A DNA stretch of 64,000 nt from Opitutus sp. Lineage in GTDB: Bacteria; Verrucomicrobiota; Verrucomicrobiia; Opitutales; Opitutaceae. The stretch covers positions 1,116,001 to 1,180,000 of the forward strand of contig JANPZY010000001.1 of the NCBI GenBank assembly GCA_024707325.1, given 5' to 3'. The position numbers and the translations under genes are program-made. Below, piece after piece: positions 9,277 through 17,840 of this stretch; the stretch's first letter is position 1, and each line of letters starts with the position of its first letter. The notes below the pieces were generated by a model, which had not been told where the DNA came from, searched no databases, and saw nothing but the letters and a program-made list of their open reading frames with translations.

Positions 9277-9323
9277 CTCATGGCCGCGACGAGGTGCGCA
9301 CCTTGGCGCGACTTGGCGCGAGG
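9277..9323. repeat. 11-bp-periodic array (short)
   Basis: Marker trinucleotides recur every 11 bp: CTC 9277, GAC 9288, CAC 9299, GAC 9310, GAG 9321. Alternating GAC/CAC polarity matches the array at 58033-58167. Confidence 0.7.
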
Positions 9324-9396
9324 CCTACGCCTCATCGAAGGGAGTTTTGAAAAAAATCCTGCGTCCCGATGCGCGCGACTCCGTCTGCATCGGTGT

Positions 9397-10266
9397 ATGA
9401 ACGAAACTCACGATCCTGAAGTTGTCCGCGAAGCCGTGCGCCAGCGGTATGGCAACATCGCCACCGGCGCGACCACCCTCGTGGAAGCGCAAGAAACCAC
9501 CGCGTGCTGCGGTTCGGCGAAACCTGCCTCGTCCTCGTGCTGCGGCGCGGACGCACAGTCGCGCACGCTCGGCTACTCGGCCGACGATCTCGCTGCGGTG
9601 CCGGAGGGCGCCAATCTTGGGCTCGGTTGTGGGAATCCCGTCGCGATCGCGTCGCTTCGACCGGGGCAATCGGTGCTCGATCTCGGCGCGGGCGCGGGGT
9701 TCGACGCGTTTCTCGCGGCGCGACAGGTCGGACCGGGAGGTCGCGTGATCGGCGTGGATATGACGCCCGAGATGGTGACGAAGGCCCGGGCCAACGCGCG
9801 CAAGGGAGGCTACACACAGGTCGAGTTTCGCCTCGGTGAAATTGAAGCGCTGCCGGTCGCGGACGGCATCGTCGACGTGGTGATCTCTAATTGTGTGATC
9901 AATCTCTGCCCGGACAAACGGCCGGTCTATCGCGAGGCGTTTCGCGTGCTGCGGCCCGGCGGGCGCATCGCCGTGTCGGATGTGGTCGCACGCGTGGAGT
10001 TGCCGGAGGAAGTGAAGCGCGATCTCGCGTTGCACAGCGGCTGTCTCGCGGGCGCGACGGTGTGGGCGGAGCTGGAAACCATTTTGCGCGAGGCGGGCTT
10101 CGTCGACGTCGCGATCCGCGCGAAGAGCAACAGCGACGAAGTGATCCGCAGCTGGGAGGCGAAGCGCGGCTTCGAACACGCGGTGTTTGCCGCGGAGGTG
10201 ACCGCCACGAAGCCGGGCGAGGCGTGTTGCGGCGAAGATTGCTGCGGCGGAGGCGACGCGACATAA
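9397..10266 (+). CDS. arsM: arsenite S-adenosylmethionine methyltransferase
   Basis: 289 residues. ArsM transfers methyl groups from SAM to As(III), giving methylated arsenicals; cytosolic. SAM motif I is [17 protein letters not shown] (about 90-106), followed by [15 protein letters not shown]. Cysteines in [13 protein letters not shown] and LHSGCLAGA correspond to conserved As(III) ligands of the family. Extra Cys pairs occur near the N terminus ([15 protein letters not shown]) and at the C terminus ([13 protein letters not shown]), probably further metalloid binding. First gene of an apparent operon: 9 bp to the GNAT gene, which overlaps the sigma-factor gene. The arsenical efflux gene arsJ is convergent at the other end. 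No arsR is visible nearby. Confidence 0.93.
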   Translation: MNETHDPEVVREAVRQRYGNIATGATTLVEAQETTACCGSAKPASSSCCGADAQSRTLGYSADDLAAVPEGANLGLGCGNPVAIASLRPGQSVLDLGAGAGFDAFLAARQVGPGGRVIGVDMTPEMVTKARANARKGGYTQVEFRLGEIEALPVADGIVDVVISNCVINLCPDKRPVYREAFRVLRPGGRIAVSDVVARVELPEEVKRDLALHSGCLAGATVWAELETILREAGFVDVAIRAKSNSDEVIRSWEAKRGFEHAVFAAEVTATKPGEACCGEDCCGGGDAT

Positions 10267-10275
10267 CCCGGCGAC

Positions 10276-10698
10276 ATGTGTGCAACGATTCGAGCCATGA
10301 TGCCCGGCGACTTGCCTGCGGCGCGCGATCTGTGGAGCGAGGCGGAAGGTGTCGATGTTGCCGAAGGCGACAGCGTCGCGGAACTCATGCGCTATCTGGA
10401 GCGCAATCCGGACCTGAGCACCGTCGCCGTCGACGAGAATGGGCGCGTGATCGGCGCTGTTCTTTGCGGTCACGATGGACGGCGCGGTTTCGTGTATCAC
10501 CTCGGGGTGACGAAAGCGTGTCGCGGGCGCGGTGTCGCGCGGGCGATGATGAATCGCTGCCGTGAGGGGCTGAAGCAACAGGGACTCGTGCGGGCGCTGC
10601 TCCTCGTCGCCGCAGACAATGTCGGCGGGCAACGCTTCTGGCAAAGAGAAGGCTGGGACGAGATGCCTTATGCCCGGCCGATGGGGCTCGACCTATGA
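10276..10698 (+). CDS. GNAT family N-acetyltransferase
   Basis: 140 residues, single GNAT domain. The acetyl-CoA pyrophosphate-binding loop is CRGRGVARAMMNRC (about 81-94) after the beta-4 strand GFVYHLGVTK. C-terminal NVGGQRFWQREGW is the usual GNAT beta6-alpha4 region. The gene overlaps the sigma-factor start by 4 bp (ATGA at 10695-10698), so translation is probably coupled. Position in an arsenic operon suggests a detoxification role, for example acetylation of an amino-containing arsenical, but the sequence does not show the substrate. Confidence 0.9.
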   Translation: MCATIRAMMPGDLPAARDLWSEAEGVDVAEGDSVAELMRYLERNPDLSTVAVDENGRVIGAVLCGHDGRRGFVYHLGVTKACRGRGVARAMMNRCREGLKQQGLVRALLLVAADNVGGQRFWQREGWDEMPYARPMGLDL

Positions 10699-11267
10699 TC
10701 GCCGCCGAGCGCGAAACGTGTGTGCAAGAGAAGACGGGGGAACTGTGGCGCGAATTCGCCGAGCCGCTCCGGCGTTTTTTGTGGCAACGCGTAAATTCGG
10801 CGGCCGACGCGGAGGATTTGTTGCAGCACGTCTTCGTGCGGATCCACGCCGGACTGCCGAAGCTGCACGATACTTCCAAGCTGCAAGGGTGGGTTTACCG
10901 GATCGCGCGCAACGTCGTGATCGATTTCTACCGCGCGCGTCGCGAACACGTGCCGCTCGAGTTTGAGCCGGAGAGCGACGATCCGACGGGTGACGGCGAG
11001 GTCGATCTGCGGCCGAGCTTGCGGCGTTTAATCGGTGAATTGCCGGCGCCCTATCGCGTCGCGCTGGTGCGACACGAGTTTCAAGGCGAGTCGATCGAGG
11101 AAGTCGCGCGGGCGCTTGGCCTCTCGCTCACGGCAACAAAAAGCCGGGTGCGCCGCGCACGGCTGCAACTGCGAGAGATGCTGGACCGCTGCTGCCGGTT
11201 CGAATTCGACCGCCGCGGCAAAGTCATCTCCGCCACACCCCGCTCGGCAAAACCTTGCCGGTGCTGA
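10695..11267 (+). CDS. sigZ: ECF-type RNA polymerase sigma factor, SigZ-like
   Basis: 190 residues. Sigma region 2 (about 20-78) contains SAADAEDLLQHVFVRIH and LQGWVYRIARNVVIDFYR. Region 4 (about 110-160) carries the helix-turn-helix SIEEVARALGLSLTATKSRVRRAR. The tail CCRFEFDRRG is characteristic of SigZ and ends with PCRC, a Cys-rich arrangement that could sense metal, arsenic or thiol stress (inference). No anti-sigma gene is adjacent. Its place behind arsM suggests it controls the arsenic genes or is controlled with them. The stop is only 3 bp from the arsJ stop (convergent). Confidence 0.88.
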   Translation: MIAAERETCVQEKTGELWREFAEPLRRFLWQRVNSAADAEDLLQHVFVRIHAGLPKLHDTSKLQGWVYRIARNVVIDFYRARREHVPLEFEPESDDPTGDGEVDLRPSLRRLIGELPAPYRVALVRHEFQGESIEEVARALGLSLTATKSRVRRARLQLREMLDRCCRFEFDRRGKVISATPRSAKPCRC

Positions 11268-11270
11268 CGT

Positions 11271-12509
11271 TCACTCGCCGTCCGTTTTGATTGTCGCGTG
11301 CGCGAGCTTCTCCGCCTGCAACGCTTCGCGCGGGAGTTTGAGCGCTACCACGGCTGCGACCGCGGCAAACGCGAACGCGCCCCAGAGGCAGCCCGCGAGG
11401 CCGGCGAGTTGATAAAGGACGCCCGAAAGCAAACAGCCGACGAGCCGGCCGCCGGCGTTGGCCATGTAGTAGAAGCCGACGTTGAGCGCGACCTTGTCCC
11501 CGTCGGTGTAGTCCAAGATCAAATACGAGTGCACCGCGGAGTTCAGCGCGAAGATCACGCCGAAGACCGCGAGGCCGACGACGATCACTGATCCCGCGGG
11601 CAAGCCCGCTGCGAGTCCGAGCGGGATCGCCGCGGCGACCGCAGCCAGGGCAAACGCGATCGCGGATGCGGTGCCTCCGGTCGGGGCGCGTCCGCGGAGA
11701 ATCGCCGGCGCGAAACCCTGGATGATGCCGTAGCCGATCACCCAACACGCCATGAACGCGCCGACCTGCGCGAAACTCCAGCCGAGCACGCCGCGTAAGA
11801 ACACCGGCACGCCGACGACGAACCAAATGTCGCGCGCGCCGAAGAGGAAGAAACGAGCGAGGCAAAGCACGTTGATCTCGCGCGTCTTCGCGAAGAGGTC
11901 GCGCCAGCCGGCCTTGGCTTTCGCTTTGCCCATCTCCCGTGGCAGCGAGAGCCACGAGCCGAGCCACACGAGCGCGAGCGCGCCGGCCATGATCCACAGC
12001 GCACCGGCGAAACCTGCGGCCGCGAGCAGGGAGCTGCCGACGAAAAAGCCCGCGCCCTTAAGTGCGTTCTTCGAACCGGTGAGCACCGCGACCCATTTGA
12101 AAAGTGCACCCTTCGCGCCGGCGGGGATGAGGACCTTGATCGCGCTCTTCGAGCTCATCTTCGTGAGATCCTTCGCGATGCCGGAGAGCGCTTGGGAGAT
12201 CATCACCCCCGTGACAGAGAATGTTTCGTTCCACTCTGGCCGGAGCAGCGCGAGCAGACCGAGCGCGGCGACTTGTAGGGCTAAACCGGATACAAGCGTG
12301 ACGCGCAGCCCCATCCTCGACGCGATCCAGCCGCCGAGCAGGTTCGTGACGATGCCGAAGGCCTCGTAGAGCAGGAAGAGGAACGCGAGGGTGACGGGCG
12401 AGTAGCCGAGATTGAAAAAGTGCAACAGCACCAGCATCCGCAGCGCGCCGTCCGAGAGCGTGAAGCCCCAGTAGGCGCCGGTGACGAAGAGGTAGTTGCG
12501 CAGGTTCAT
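11271..12509 (-). CDS. arsJ: organoarsenical efflux MFS transporter ArsJ
   Basis: 412 residues, about 12 membrane helices, major facilitator superfamily. ArsJ exports 1-arseno-3-phosphoglycerate made by a GAPDH, giving arsenate resistance. Family-typical stretches: YLFVTGAYWGFTLSDGALRM at the N terminus, SQALSGIAKDLTKMSSKSAI and WVAVLTGSKNALKGAGFF. The usual partner GAPDH gene is absent next to it; arsM, a GNAT gene and sigZ are convergent instead. Start ATG 12509. Confidence 0.9.
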   Translation of the reverse strand: MNLRNYLFVTGAYWGFTLSDGALRMLVLLHFFNLGYSPVTLAFLFLLYEAFGIVTNLLGGWIASRMGLRVTLVSGLALQVAALGLLALLRPEWNETFSVTGVMISQALSGIAKDLTKMSSKSAIKVLIPAGAKGALFKWVAVLTGSKNALKGAGFFVGSSLLAAAGFAGALWIMAGALALVWLGSWLSLPREMGKAKAKAGWRDLFAKTREINVLCLARFFLFGARDIWFVVGVPVFLRGVLGWSFAQVGAFMACWVIGYGIIQGFAPAILRGRAPTGGTASAIAFALAAVAAAIPLGLAAGLPAGSVIVVGLAVFGVIFALNSAVHSYLILDYTDGDKVALNVGFYYMANAGGRLVGCLLSGVLYQLAGLAGCLWGAFAFAAVAAVVALKLPREALQAEKLAHATIKTDGE

Positions 12510-12798
12510 TTCGGCTTCACCGGGGTTAACGGTCAGAGCGAGACGACGACTTTGCGCCTGAGATGAGCCCTGCGGTTCATGTCGGTCCGGTCGTTGTCAT
12601 ATCACGCGTAGTTTTTCACCCGTCGTTCGCGGAGAACTTCGAAGATGAGAGGCGCGAAGTGGACCTACGAGAACAAGATTGAGAGGCCGCAGTGGCGTGC
12701 GGTTGCTGTGTTGGTTCCGCTTATCCCTCGGCGAGCAGGAGCCCGGATTGTTCCGCATCTCTGCAAGGGAGATACTGGGGTCCTAGCCCCTCTCTCCC

Positions 12799-14049
12799 GT
12801 GCACGCTCTTTCTTCTCGTCGGTTTGGTCTGCTTTCGGCGGCGATGATCGCCGGCCTGTCGTTCGTTTCTCCTCTGTCTGCGCAGATTGCGTTTTTCAAC
12901 CTCGGCTCGGCGCTGCAGGTGCCGACCGGAGTATCCAACAACGGCATCGTGGTCGGCACCGGCGGCATCACGCCCGGAAACGCCACCAACGCCAGAGCCT
13001 ACCGCTGGTCGGAAGCGACGGGCGCGGTCAGCCTCGGCACGTTGCCCGGCGACGCTCAGAGTCGTGCGGTGGGGATCTCGGCCGACGGCTCGGTGATCGC
13101 GGGCTGGAGCAGTCCCAACAGCACGGTTTCATCGCCAGTTTATCGTCCCTTCGTGTGGAATTCGTCGACGGGCATGACCGACCTCGGATTACCGGCGGGG
13201 AAAAACACCGCGCTGCCTTCCGCGATTTCCGGCGACGGCTCCACGGTCGTCGGGCGGGGCAACATCACCGACGATTTCCACCCGGAGGCCGACGCGTTCA
13301 AATGGACGTCGTCTGGCGGTTACGAGTTGATGGGAAATTTCGGGCATCCGTCGGGCAATGCGCGCGGTTATTCCGCGGCCACGGCGGTCTCGCACGACGG
13401 TTCGGTGGTGGCGGGATTGGCGACGACGCCGACCGGTTGGACGATCTTTCGATCGACGCCCGGAGGCGGGATGGAGGATCTCGGCATCACGGGCTCGCAA
13501 AACCGGGTCACCGGTATGTCGGGCGATGGCTCGACGCTGATCGGACTTGGTTTCTCGCGATGGACGGAGAGTGGCGGGCTGGCTCCGTTGTCGAATGCCT
13601 ACAGCGACTACTACGGCCTGGCCATGTCACCGCGTGGAATCACGTTCGATGGATCGATCATCGTCGGCGGGGATGACTACGACCCGCTGAATGCGTTTTC
13701 CCGCCCGCGCCATGAAGGGTTTATCTGGACGGAGGAAAGCGGCCCGGTCGCGTTCACCGCGGTTGTGGCGCAAAACTACGGCTTGGGCAGTTTGCTCTCG
13801 GGGTGGCAGTATCTGAATCCTTTGGCGATTTCCGAAGACGGCCGCTTCATTACCGGTGTGGGCCTCTACTTCGGCGACGTGCAAACGTGGGTGCTGGATC
13901 GAGGGCTCAATCCGCCGCCGATCCTGAAGCCCGACGGTCCGCCGCTGCCGGAGACTCCGATCCCCGAGTTTTCGAGCTTCGGCGCGATGGGGGCGTTGGT
14001 GCTGCTGGGGCTGATCGCGGTGCGGAAGAGGCGCTGGTCGCGAGCGTAA
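12799..14049 (+). CDS. secreted HAF-repeat protein with C-terminal PEP-CTERM-like anchor
   Basis: 416 residues, GTG start at 12799. N-terminal signal peptide (about 1-29, LLSAAMIAGLSFVSPLSAQ). The body is a series of HAF-type repeats of about 45 residues, alternating YRWSEATGAVSLGTLPGD-like and AVGISADGSVIAGW-like segments, probably a beta-propeller. The tail IPEFSSFGAMGALVLLGLIA then RKRRWSRA is a sorting-signal layout: short motif, membrane helix, basic end. It resembles PEP-CTERM with EFSS in place of EPST. Likely exported and sorted by exosortase; function unknown. Confidence 0.8.
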   Translation: MHALSSRRFGLLSAAMIAGLSFVSPLSAQIAFFNLGSALQVPTGVSNNGIVVGTGGITPGNATNARAYRWSEATGAVSLGTLPGDAQSRAVGISADGSVIAGWSSPNSTVSSPVYRPFVWNSSTGMTDLGLPAGKNTALPSAISGDGSTVVGRGNITDDFHPEADAFKWTSSGGYELMGNFGHPSGNARGYSAATAVSHDGSVVAGLATTPTGWTIFRSTPGGGMEDLGITGSQNRVTGMSGDGSTLIGLGFSRWTESGGLAPLSNAYSDYYGLAMSPRGITFDGSIIVGGDDYDPLNAFSRPRHEGFIWTEESGPVAFTAVVAQNYGLGSLLSGWQYLNPLAISEDGRFITGVGLYFGDVQTWVLDRGLNPPPILKPDGPPLPETPIPEFSSFGAMGALVLLGLIAVRKRRWSRA

Positions 14050-14060
14050 GCGCGCCGCGG

Positions 14061-14160
14061 CGCGAGTCGGGGCGCACACGGGAGCAAGTGGGAGCGAACA
14101 TGGTCCCGCCCCGGTCCGCACTAGGGCACGATGTGGCCCGCAACGTGTTCCGAATCGGGT
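14061..14160. repeat. 11-bp-periodic array
   Basis: GG dinucleotides recur at exactly 11-bp spacing: 14069, 14080, 14091, 14102, 14113, 14124, 14135, then TG at 14146 and GG at 14157. The array begins about 12 bp after the HAF-gene stop and lies between convergent genes. Its start resembles the array at 17759-17840. Confidence 0.85.
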
Positions 14161-14315
14161 CGTCGACACGGACGATAACGTCCTCGAAAGCGTGCATCGC
14201 TGCGACGTCGCGTGCTCGTGAAAACCTGCCATCCGCGCACTTCCTTCTGTCGCATCGCTGCCGAAAAATAGGGCAGGAGGGATGCACGGGGTAAGTTCGA
14301 GCCGTCCTGCCGGAG

Positions 14316-14732
14316 CTATTGGGAGAAGAAGGTTTCGAGGAACGCGGCGGCGGAGTCGGAGAGGCCGACGATTTTGTTCGTGGCCTGGCGGTAGTATTTG
14401 AAGTTGAGCTCGGTCTCGGGGCGGCCGTCGTTCCAGTTCTTGAACGGTTTCAACTCGGCGCGGCCGAGGCGGCGCATGGCGGTCCCGGTGCGTTTGATCG
14501 TGAGGCTCACGCGCGGGGTCTGGCGCTCGAGGCCAGCGATCTTCGGTGAGGGTGTGGCGGAGGCCACGACGCCGCGCGCGATCAGGCCGGGGCCGCCTTC
14601 GTTTTCGCTGGCGAAGATATAGACCGTATCACGGGCTTGGATACGTTTGCCGCCATACATCGTTTTCTGATCGGCGAACTCGAACTGAGTCGCATCGAGG
14701 TCGTGCACTTCGACTTTGATCGCGTAGGTCAT
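14316..14732 (-). CDS. hypothetical protein, possibly EVE/PUA-like
   Basis: 138 residues, soluble, no signal peptide. The stretch DTVYIFASENEGGPGLIARG (about 35-54) resembles the core of EVE/PUA-like domains, which bind modified bases or RNA. This is only a weak resemblance and the function is unknown. A 49-bp gap separates it from the SIMPL gene upstream on the same strand. Confidence 0.7.
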   Translation of the reverse strand: MTYAIKVEVHDLDATQFEFADQKTMYGGKRIQARDTVYIFASENEGGPGLIARGVVASATPSPKIAGLERQTPRVSLTIKRTGTAMRRLGRAELKPFKNWNDGRPETELNFKYYRQATNKIVGLSDSAAAFLETFFSQ

Positions 14733-14781
14733 GAACGAAGGGCGGGGAAACGTGGCCGCACGAGCCTGCGGGTGTGAGCGA

Positions 14782-15483
14782 TTACGGCGTCGTTAACTGG
14801 AAGATCACGCGCACGCGGACGCGAACGCTGATCTGGCCGGCGGCGATGGAATCGGAGACGCCGCCCTCGGCGCTCGCGGAAAAGGCGTTGACCATGCCGC
14901 GCGCCATCACGGGTTCGTCGATCGGCTCTTCCTCAATCACAAGCGGAGTGCCGAGGCTCACGCCAAGCGCGCGGGCCATGGCTTCGGCTTTCGCTTTCGC
15001 GGCCTGGAGCGCTTCGAGGCGGGTTTTGTTTTGCACGCTCACGCGGTCGTCGAGGTCCCAACTGACGTTGTTGACGGACACGCCGGGGAGACGGGCGAGT
15101 TCGGTCCAGGTGGATTGGTAGTCGCCGGTGTCGCGCAGCGTGAACGAGACCTGCGTGGTGGCGATGTAGCCGTTTTTCACCCAGCGGTTTTCCTGATACT
15201 CGCGGTTCTCGGAAAACTGCATACCCGAGGTTTGGATTTCCTCGGGCTTGATTGCTTTGCGGCCGAGCAGTTTCAGCACGGTCGCGGTAAGATTGGTGTG
15301 CTCCTGCGAAACGAGCGCGAGGTCGGGGCCGGTGTTGGAGACGGTGACGCTCCAGCGCAAGAGGTCGGGCTTGGCCTGCGTGACCGCGGTGCCGTAGACG
15401 GCGACGTGCGGTGTGGAGAGATCGTTGGCGGGAAGCGAAAGCGGCAGCGCGAGAGCGACGAGGAGCAGGAGGGAGCGTTTCAT
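14782..15483 (-). CDS. SIMPL (DUF541) domain periplasmic protein
   Basis: 233 residues. Start ATG 15483 gives a clean signal peptide (MKRSLLLLVALALPLSLPAND). The SIMPL/DUF541 domain covers most of the mature protein: VAVYGTAVTQAKPDLLRWSV, then RYEQENRWVKNGYIA-like central strands and the late helix LEALQAAKAKAEAMARALG. Members are exported proteins, sometimes linked to oxidative stress or outer-membrane integrity; the molecular role is unknown. Confidence 0.88.
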   Translation of the reverse strand: MKRSLLLLVALALPLSLPANDLSTPHVAVYGTAVTQAKPDLLRWSVTVSNTGPDLALVSQEHTNLTATVLKLLGRKAIKPEEIQTSGMQFSENREYQENRWVKNGYIATTQVSFTLRDTGDYQSTWTELARLPGVSVNNVSWDLDDRVSVQNKTRLEALQAAKAKAEAMARALGVSLGTPLVIEEEPIDEPVMARGMVNAFSASAEGGVSDSIAAGQISVRVRVRVIFQLTTP

Positions 15484-15853
15484 GGAGGAAAAGGGTGGGA
15501 GAGAATAGACAGAGGAACGGAAGCGCTGGCGACAATCGATGTGCGACGAACGTTCCTCGAGCTTGGCGTTTTTGGCAGGCGGGCACAGGCCGCGAACACG
15601 TTCGCGAGGGCTCCGAATACACCACGCGCTTCCTGCGCGCGCCACGCGAAGGAGTGATCGGTTGCGGGGTTTTTATACCGACATCGCGGAGCTCGTGACG
15701 CTCGATCTTGGTCGCGCGAAACATTACATCGCCGCGGTCATTTGTCTGAGCGATGCGGCGGACGGGGGATGCCCATCTTTGTGCGACTGGGTTGCTTTAT
15801 AAGTTCGCTGTTGGGCGGAACCTCCCTTCGCATGCGTCCGCCGCTTTCCCTTG
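15484..15853. other. divergent intergenic region
   Basis: 370 bp between the SIMPL gene (minus) and a PEP-CTERM gene (plus). A TTTATAA stretch near 15797-15803 could be a -10 element for the plus-strand gene, but no well-spaced -35 is visible. No repeat or RNA gene seen. Confidence 0.5.
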
Positions 15854-16851
15854 ATGAAGCATTTCACGTTCTTCGCCGCGCTTGTCTGCGTCACGCTCAC
15901 AGCGCCGGCGCAAGTAACGTTGACTCCCACTTCGGTGGACTTGCCTCCCGGGCACAGCGCCATCGTCGCCCTGCATGACTTTTACGGCGAAGTCGGCGTC
16001 ATGACCGTCGACGAAATGTGGTCAGGTGGCTCCTCAGGTGGGGAGTGGAGTAGGTGGTTCACGACCGCTAGCTATAGTATCCGCCTCTACAGCGCGTCCC
16101 GATCGATGGTGGATCCGCTGGAGCCTCGGAGACTGCTGTTCTCCACGATAAACGACGGGCGGTGGACGATCGTCGGGCTTAACATCGAGCACGGGAGTCG
16201 CTCGGACATGGATTTGGGGCCCGGTCGCCAATGTAAATGATTTTCCCACGGGCTTTGCGGCGGCGCCGGACGGCACCCTCTATCTGGCGAACCCCAGCGG
16301 TATCCACATCTGCGCGGGCTTCGCGAGCGACGCCTCGCTCACGAACTCGTTTACCGCGCCCGGTGAACTGTCGTTTGGCGGCCGCGGTCCGCAGCTCCGG
16401 TTTGGCGCCGATAATGTTCTCTATGCTTTGGACGCGGAGAACAGCCGGGTGCTGCGCTTCAGTGAGGACGGCGATTTCCTGAACTCTTTCGAAATCGCGT
16501 CGGACTCGCAGTCATTCGAGGTGAGCGATTCCGGGTTTCTCTTTGTCGCTACCAACTCGTCCGAGAATATTCGCGACGGTTATATCTATGACGCCCTGAC
16601 GGGGTCGTTCGTCGGCACGTTCGATCTGCCTGAAGATTACGACGAATTTGCAAACCAAGGCAGGGGCGCGATGACATTCTACGACGGCGAGCTGGTTGTG
16701 ATCAGTCCGAGTGGTTCGCAATTTCACACTTACGACATCTCGGGATTCGCCGCGATTCCGGAGCCTTCCACTTACGCCGCCCTGCTCGGCGGCGGTGCTT
16801 TTGGGGTTCGCCTGCTGGCGGCGTCGACGGGCCAAGATCACCTTCAACTGA
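15854..16851 (+). pseudogene. PEP-CTERM protein, copy 1, two frameshifts
   Basis: Signal peptide (MKHFTFFAALVCVTLTAPAQ) and a beta-propeller-like body reading AAPDGTLYLANPSG, GADNVLYALDAENSRVLRFS and FVATNSSENI. The tail is the canonical PEP-CTERM motif IPEPSTYAALLGGGAF followed by a helix and RRRRAK. Two extra G residues break it: one near 16216-16224 (GGGGCCCGG) and one in the G4 run at 16803-16806. Removing both gives one continuous protein of about 331 residues ending in KITFN (stop 16849-16851). Either sequence errors or early decay. It is tandem with a related copy directly downstream. Confidence 0.75.
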
Positions 16852-16878
16852 GTTCTTATGTTGTCCCCCTTTCCCTCG

Positions 16879-17561
16879 ATGAAACGCTTCGCCTTCTTCG
16901 CCGCGCTTGCTTGTGCCCCGCTCACCGCGCCGGCGCAGGTCGCACTCACTCCCAACGGATCCGTGGACGTGAATCCTGGGTTCTTTTACATCTTAAACAT
17001 CCATGAATATTTGGGCTTTTTAGCGCTAACGGACGTGGAGTTGCTGTGGACGTATGAGTATCCGCCGCACCGCGACCCAGAGTGGATAAAGGTCTATGCT
17101 TATAGTAATCTGGGTTTCCGCACCTATGGGGCCTCCTGGTCGCTCGTCGATCCTTCGGACCCCCGAAGAATGCTGTTCTCCACGGTGAAAGCAGGGAGAT
17201 CGACGATCGTGGGACAAACCATACTACCTGGCGGATGGTGGACCCAAGAGGCGATGGATTTGGGTCCCGCTGAGAATGCGGGAGATGTTCCCGCGGGTTT
17301 AGCCGGGTCGCCACCGGGGCGTTCGTCGGCACCTTCGATGTGCCCGAAGATTACGCGGAAGCGCGCGCAGGGAGGGGCTCGATGACGTTCTACGGCGACA
17401 GCCTCTACCTCATCAGTCCGCGCGGCACTCAACTTCACTCTTACGACGTCTCAGGATTCACCGCGATTCCGGAGCCTTCCACTTACGCGGCTTTGCTCGG
17501 CGCCGGTGCTTTGGGTTTCGCCTGCTGGCGGCGTCGCCGGGCCAAGATCACGTTGAACTGA
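16879..17561 (+). pseudogene. PEP-CTERM protein, copy 2, internal deletion and frameshift
   Basis: Tandem paralog of the gene just upstream. It has its own signal peptide (MKRFAFFAALACAPLTAPAQ) and ends in IPEPSTYAALLGAGALGF, then a helix and RRRRAK. Near 17297-17310 it jumps from the segment matching PTGFA of copy 1 to the one matching TGSFVGTF. It thus lacks about 345 nt present in copy 1 and changes frame. The missing part is the central propeller. Real decay or a collapsed assembly are both possible. The stop TGA is at 17559-17561. Confidence 0.75.
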
Positions 17562-17583
17562 GCTCGTTCGTCGGACGGATGAT

Positions 17584-17611
17584 AAAAAAACCGCGCCCTT
17601 GTGAGGCGCGC
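17584..17611 (-). terminator. probable rho-independent terminator for fic
   Basis: On the minus strand a stem of GCGCGCC/GGGCGCG type with loop TCACAA is followed by seven T. It lies about 230 nt past the fic stop. Nearly the same stem and loop (CCGCGCCCTTGTGAGGCGCG) is reused at 19360-19382. Confidence 0.6.
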
Positions 17612-17654
17612 TGGGCAGGCCACTGCGTATGTCTCGCGCTTCCTGCCGCGTCGG

Positions 17655-17750
17655 GAACGATTCATCTGGACGGCCGACAGTGGACTGCTGACGGCGATGG
17701 TGCTGTCGGACCAGATCGCGGTCCGGATAAGGCGCGAGTCGCGAACGTAA
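17655..17750 (+). pseudogene. remnant of a HAF/PEP-CTERM gene 3' end
   Basis: The stretch ending GGTGCTGTCGGACCAGATCG then CGGTCCGGATAAGGCGCGAG resembles the 3' end of the HAF gene at 13997-14049 (VLLGLIAVRKRRWSRA), followed by the same GCG-rich 11-bp array. It has no start and no open frame of useful length. Probably a decayed duplicate of the HAF-gene tail plus its array. Confidence 0.45.
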
Positions 17751-17758
17751 GCGGGCTG

Positions 17759-17840
17759 CGGCGCGAGACGAACCGCGCACGGGAGCGAGTCGGAGCGGAC
17801 ATGGCCGCGACTCGGGACGCACTTGGGTGCGAGATGGTCG
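17759..17840. repeat. 11-bp-periodic array
   Basis: GG at 17781, 17792, 17803, 17814, 17825 and 17836, exactly 11 bp apart, with weaker periods before. It reaches the fic stop codon at 17841. Homologous to the array at 14061-14160, including a shared sequence around the start. Confidence 0.8.

Larger units (their letters stand above)
8968..9396. other. divergent intergenic region with repeats
   Basis: 429 bp between the divergent debranching-like gene and arsM. It holds a REPIN-like inverted pair (9092-9170) and a short 11-bp-periodic array (9277-9323). Promoters for both genes must lie here, but I see no convincing -35/-10 pair or ArsR-type operator. Confidence 0.7.

Noticed and set aside
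8971-9396. Longer arsM starting at 8971
   Set aside because: The extra 142 codons run through REPIN and array sequence; arsM homologs start near [14 protein letters not shown].
12510-12798. RNA gene or small ORF in the arsJ-HAF gap
   Set aside because: No tRNA cloverleaf, riboswitch-like conserved core or plausible small protein could be made out.
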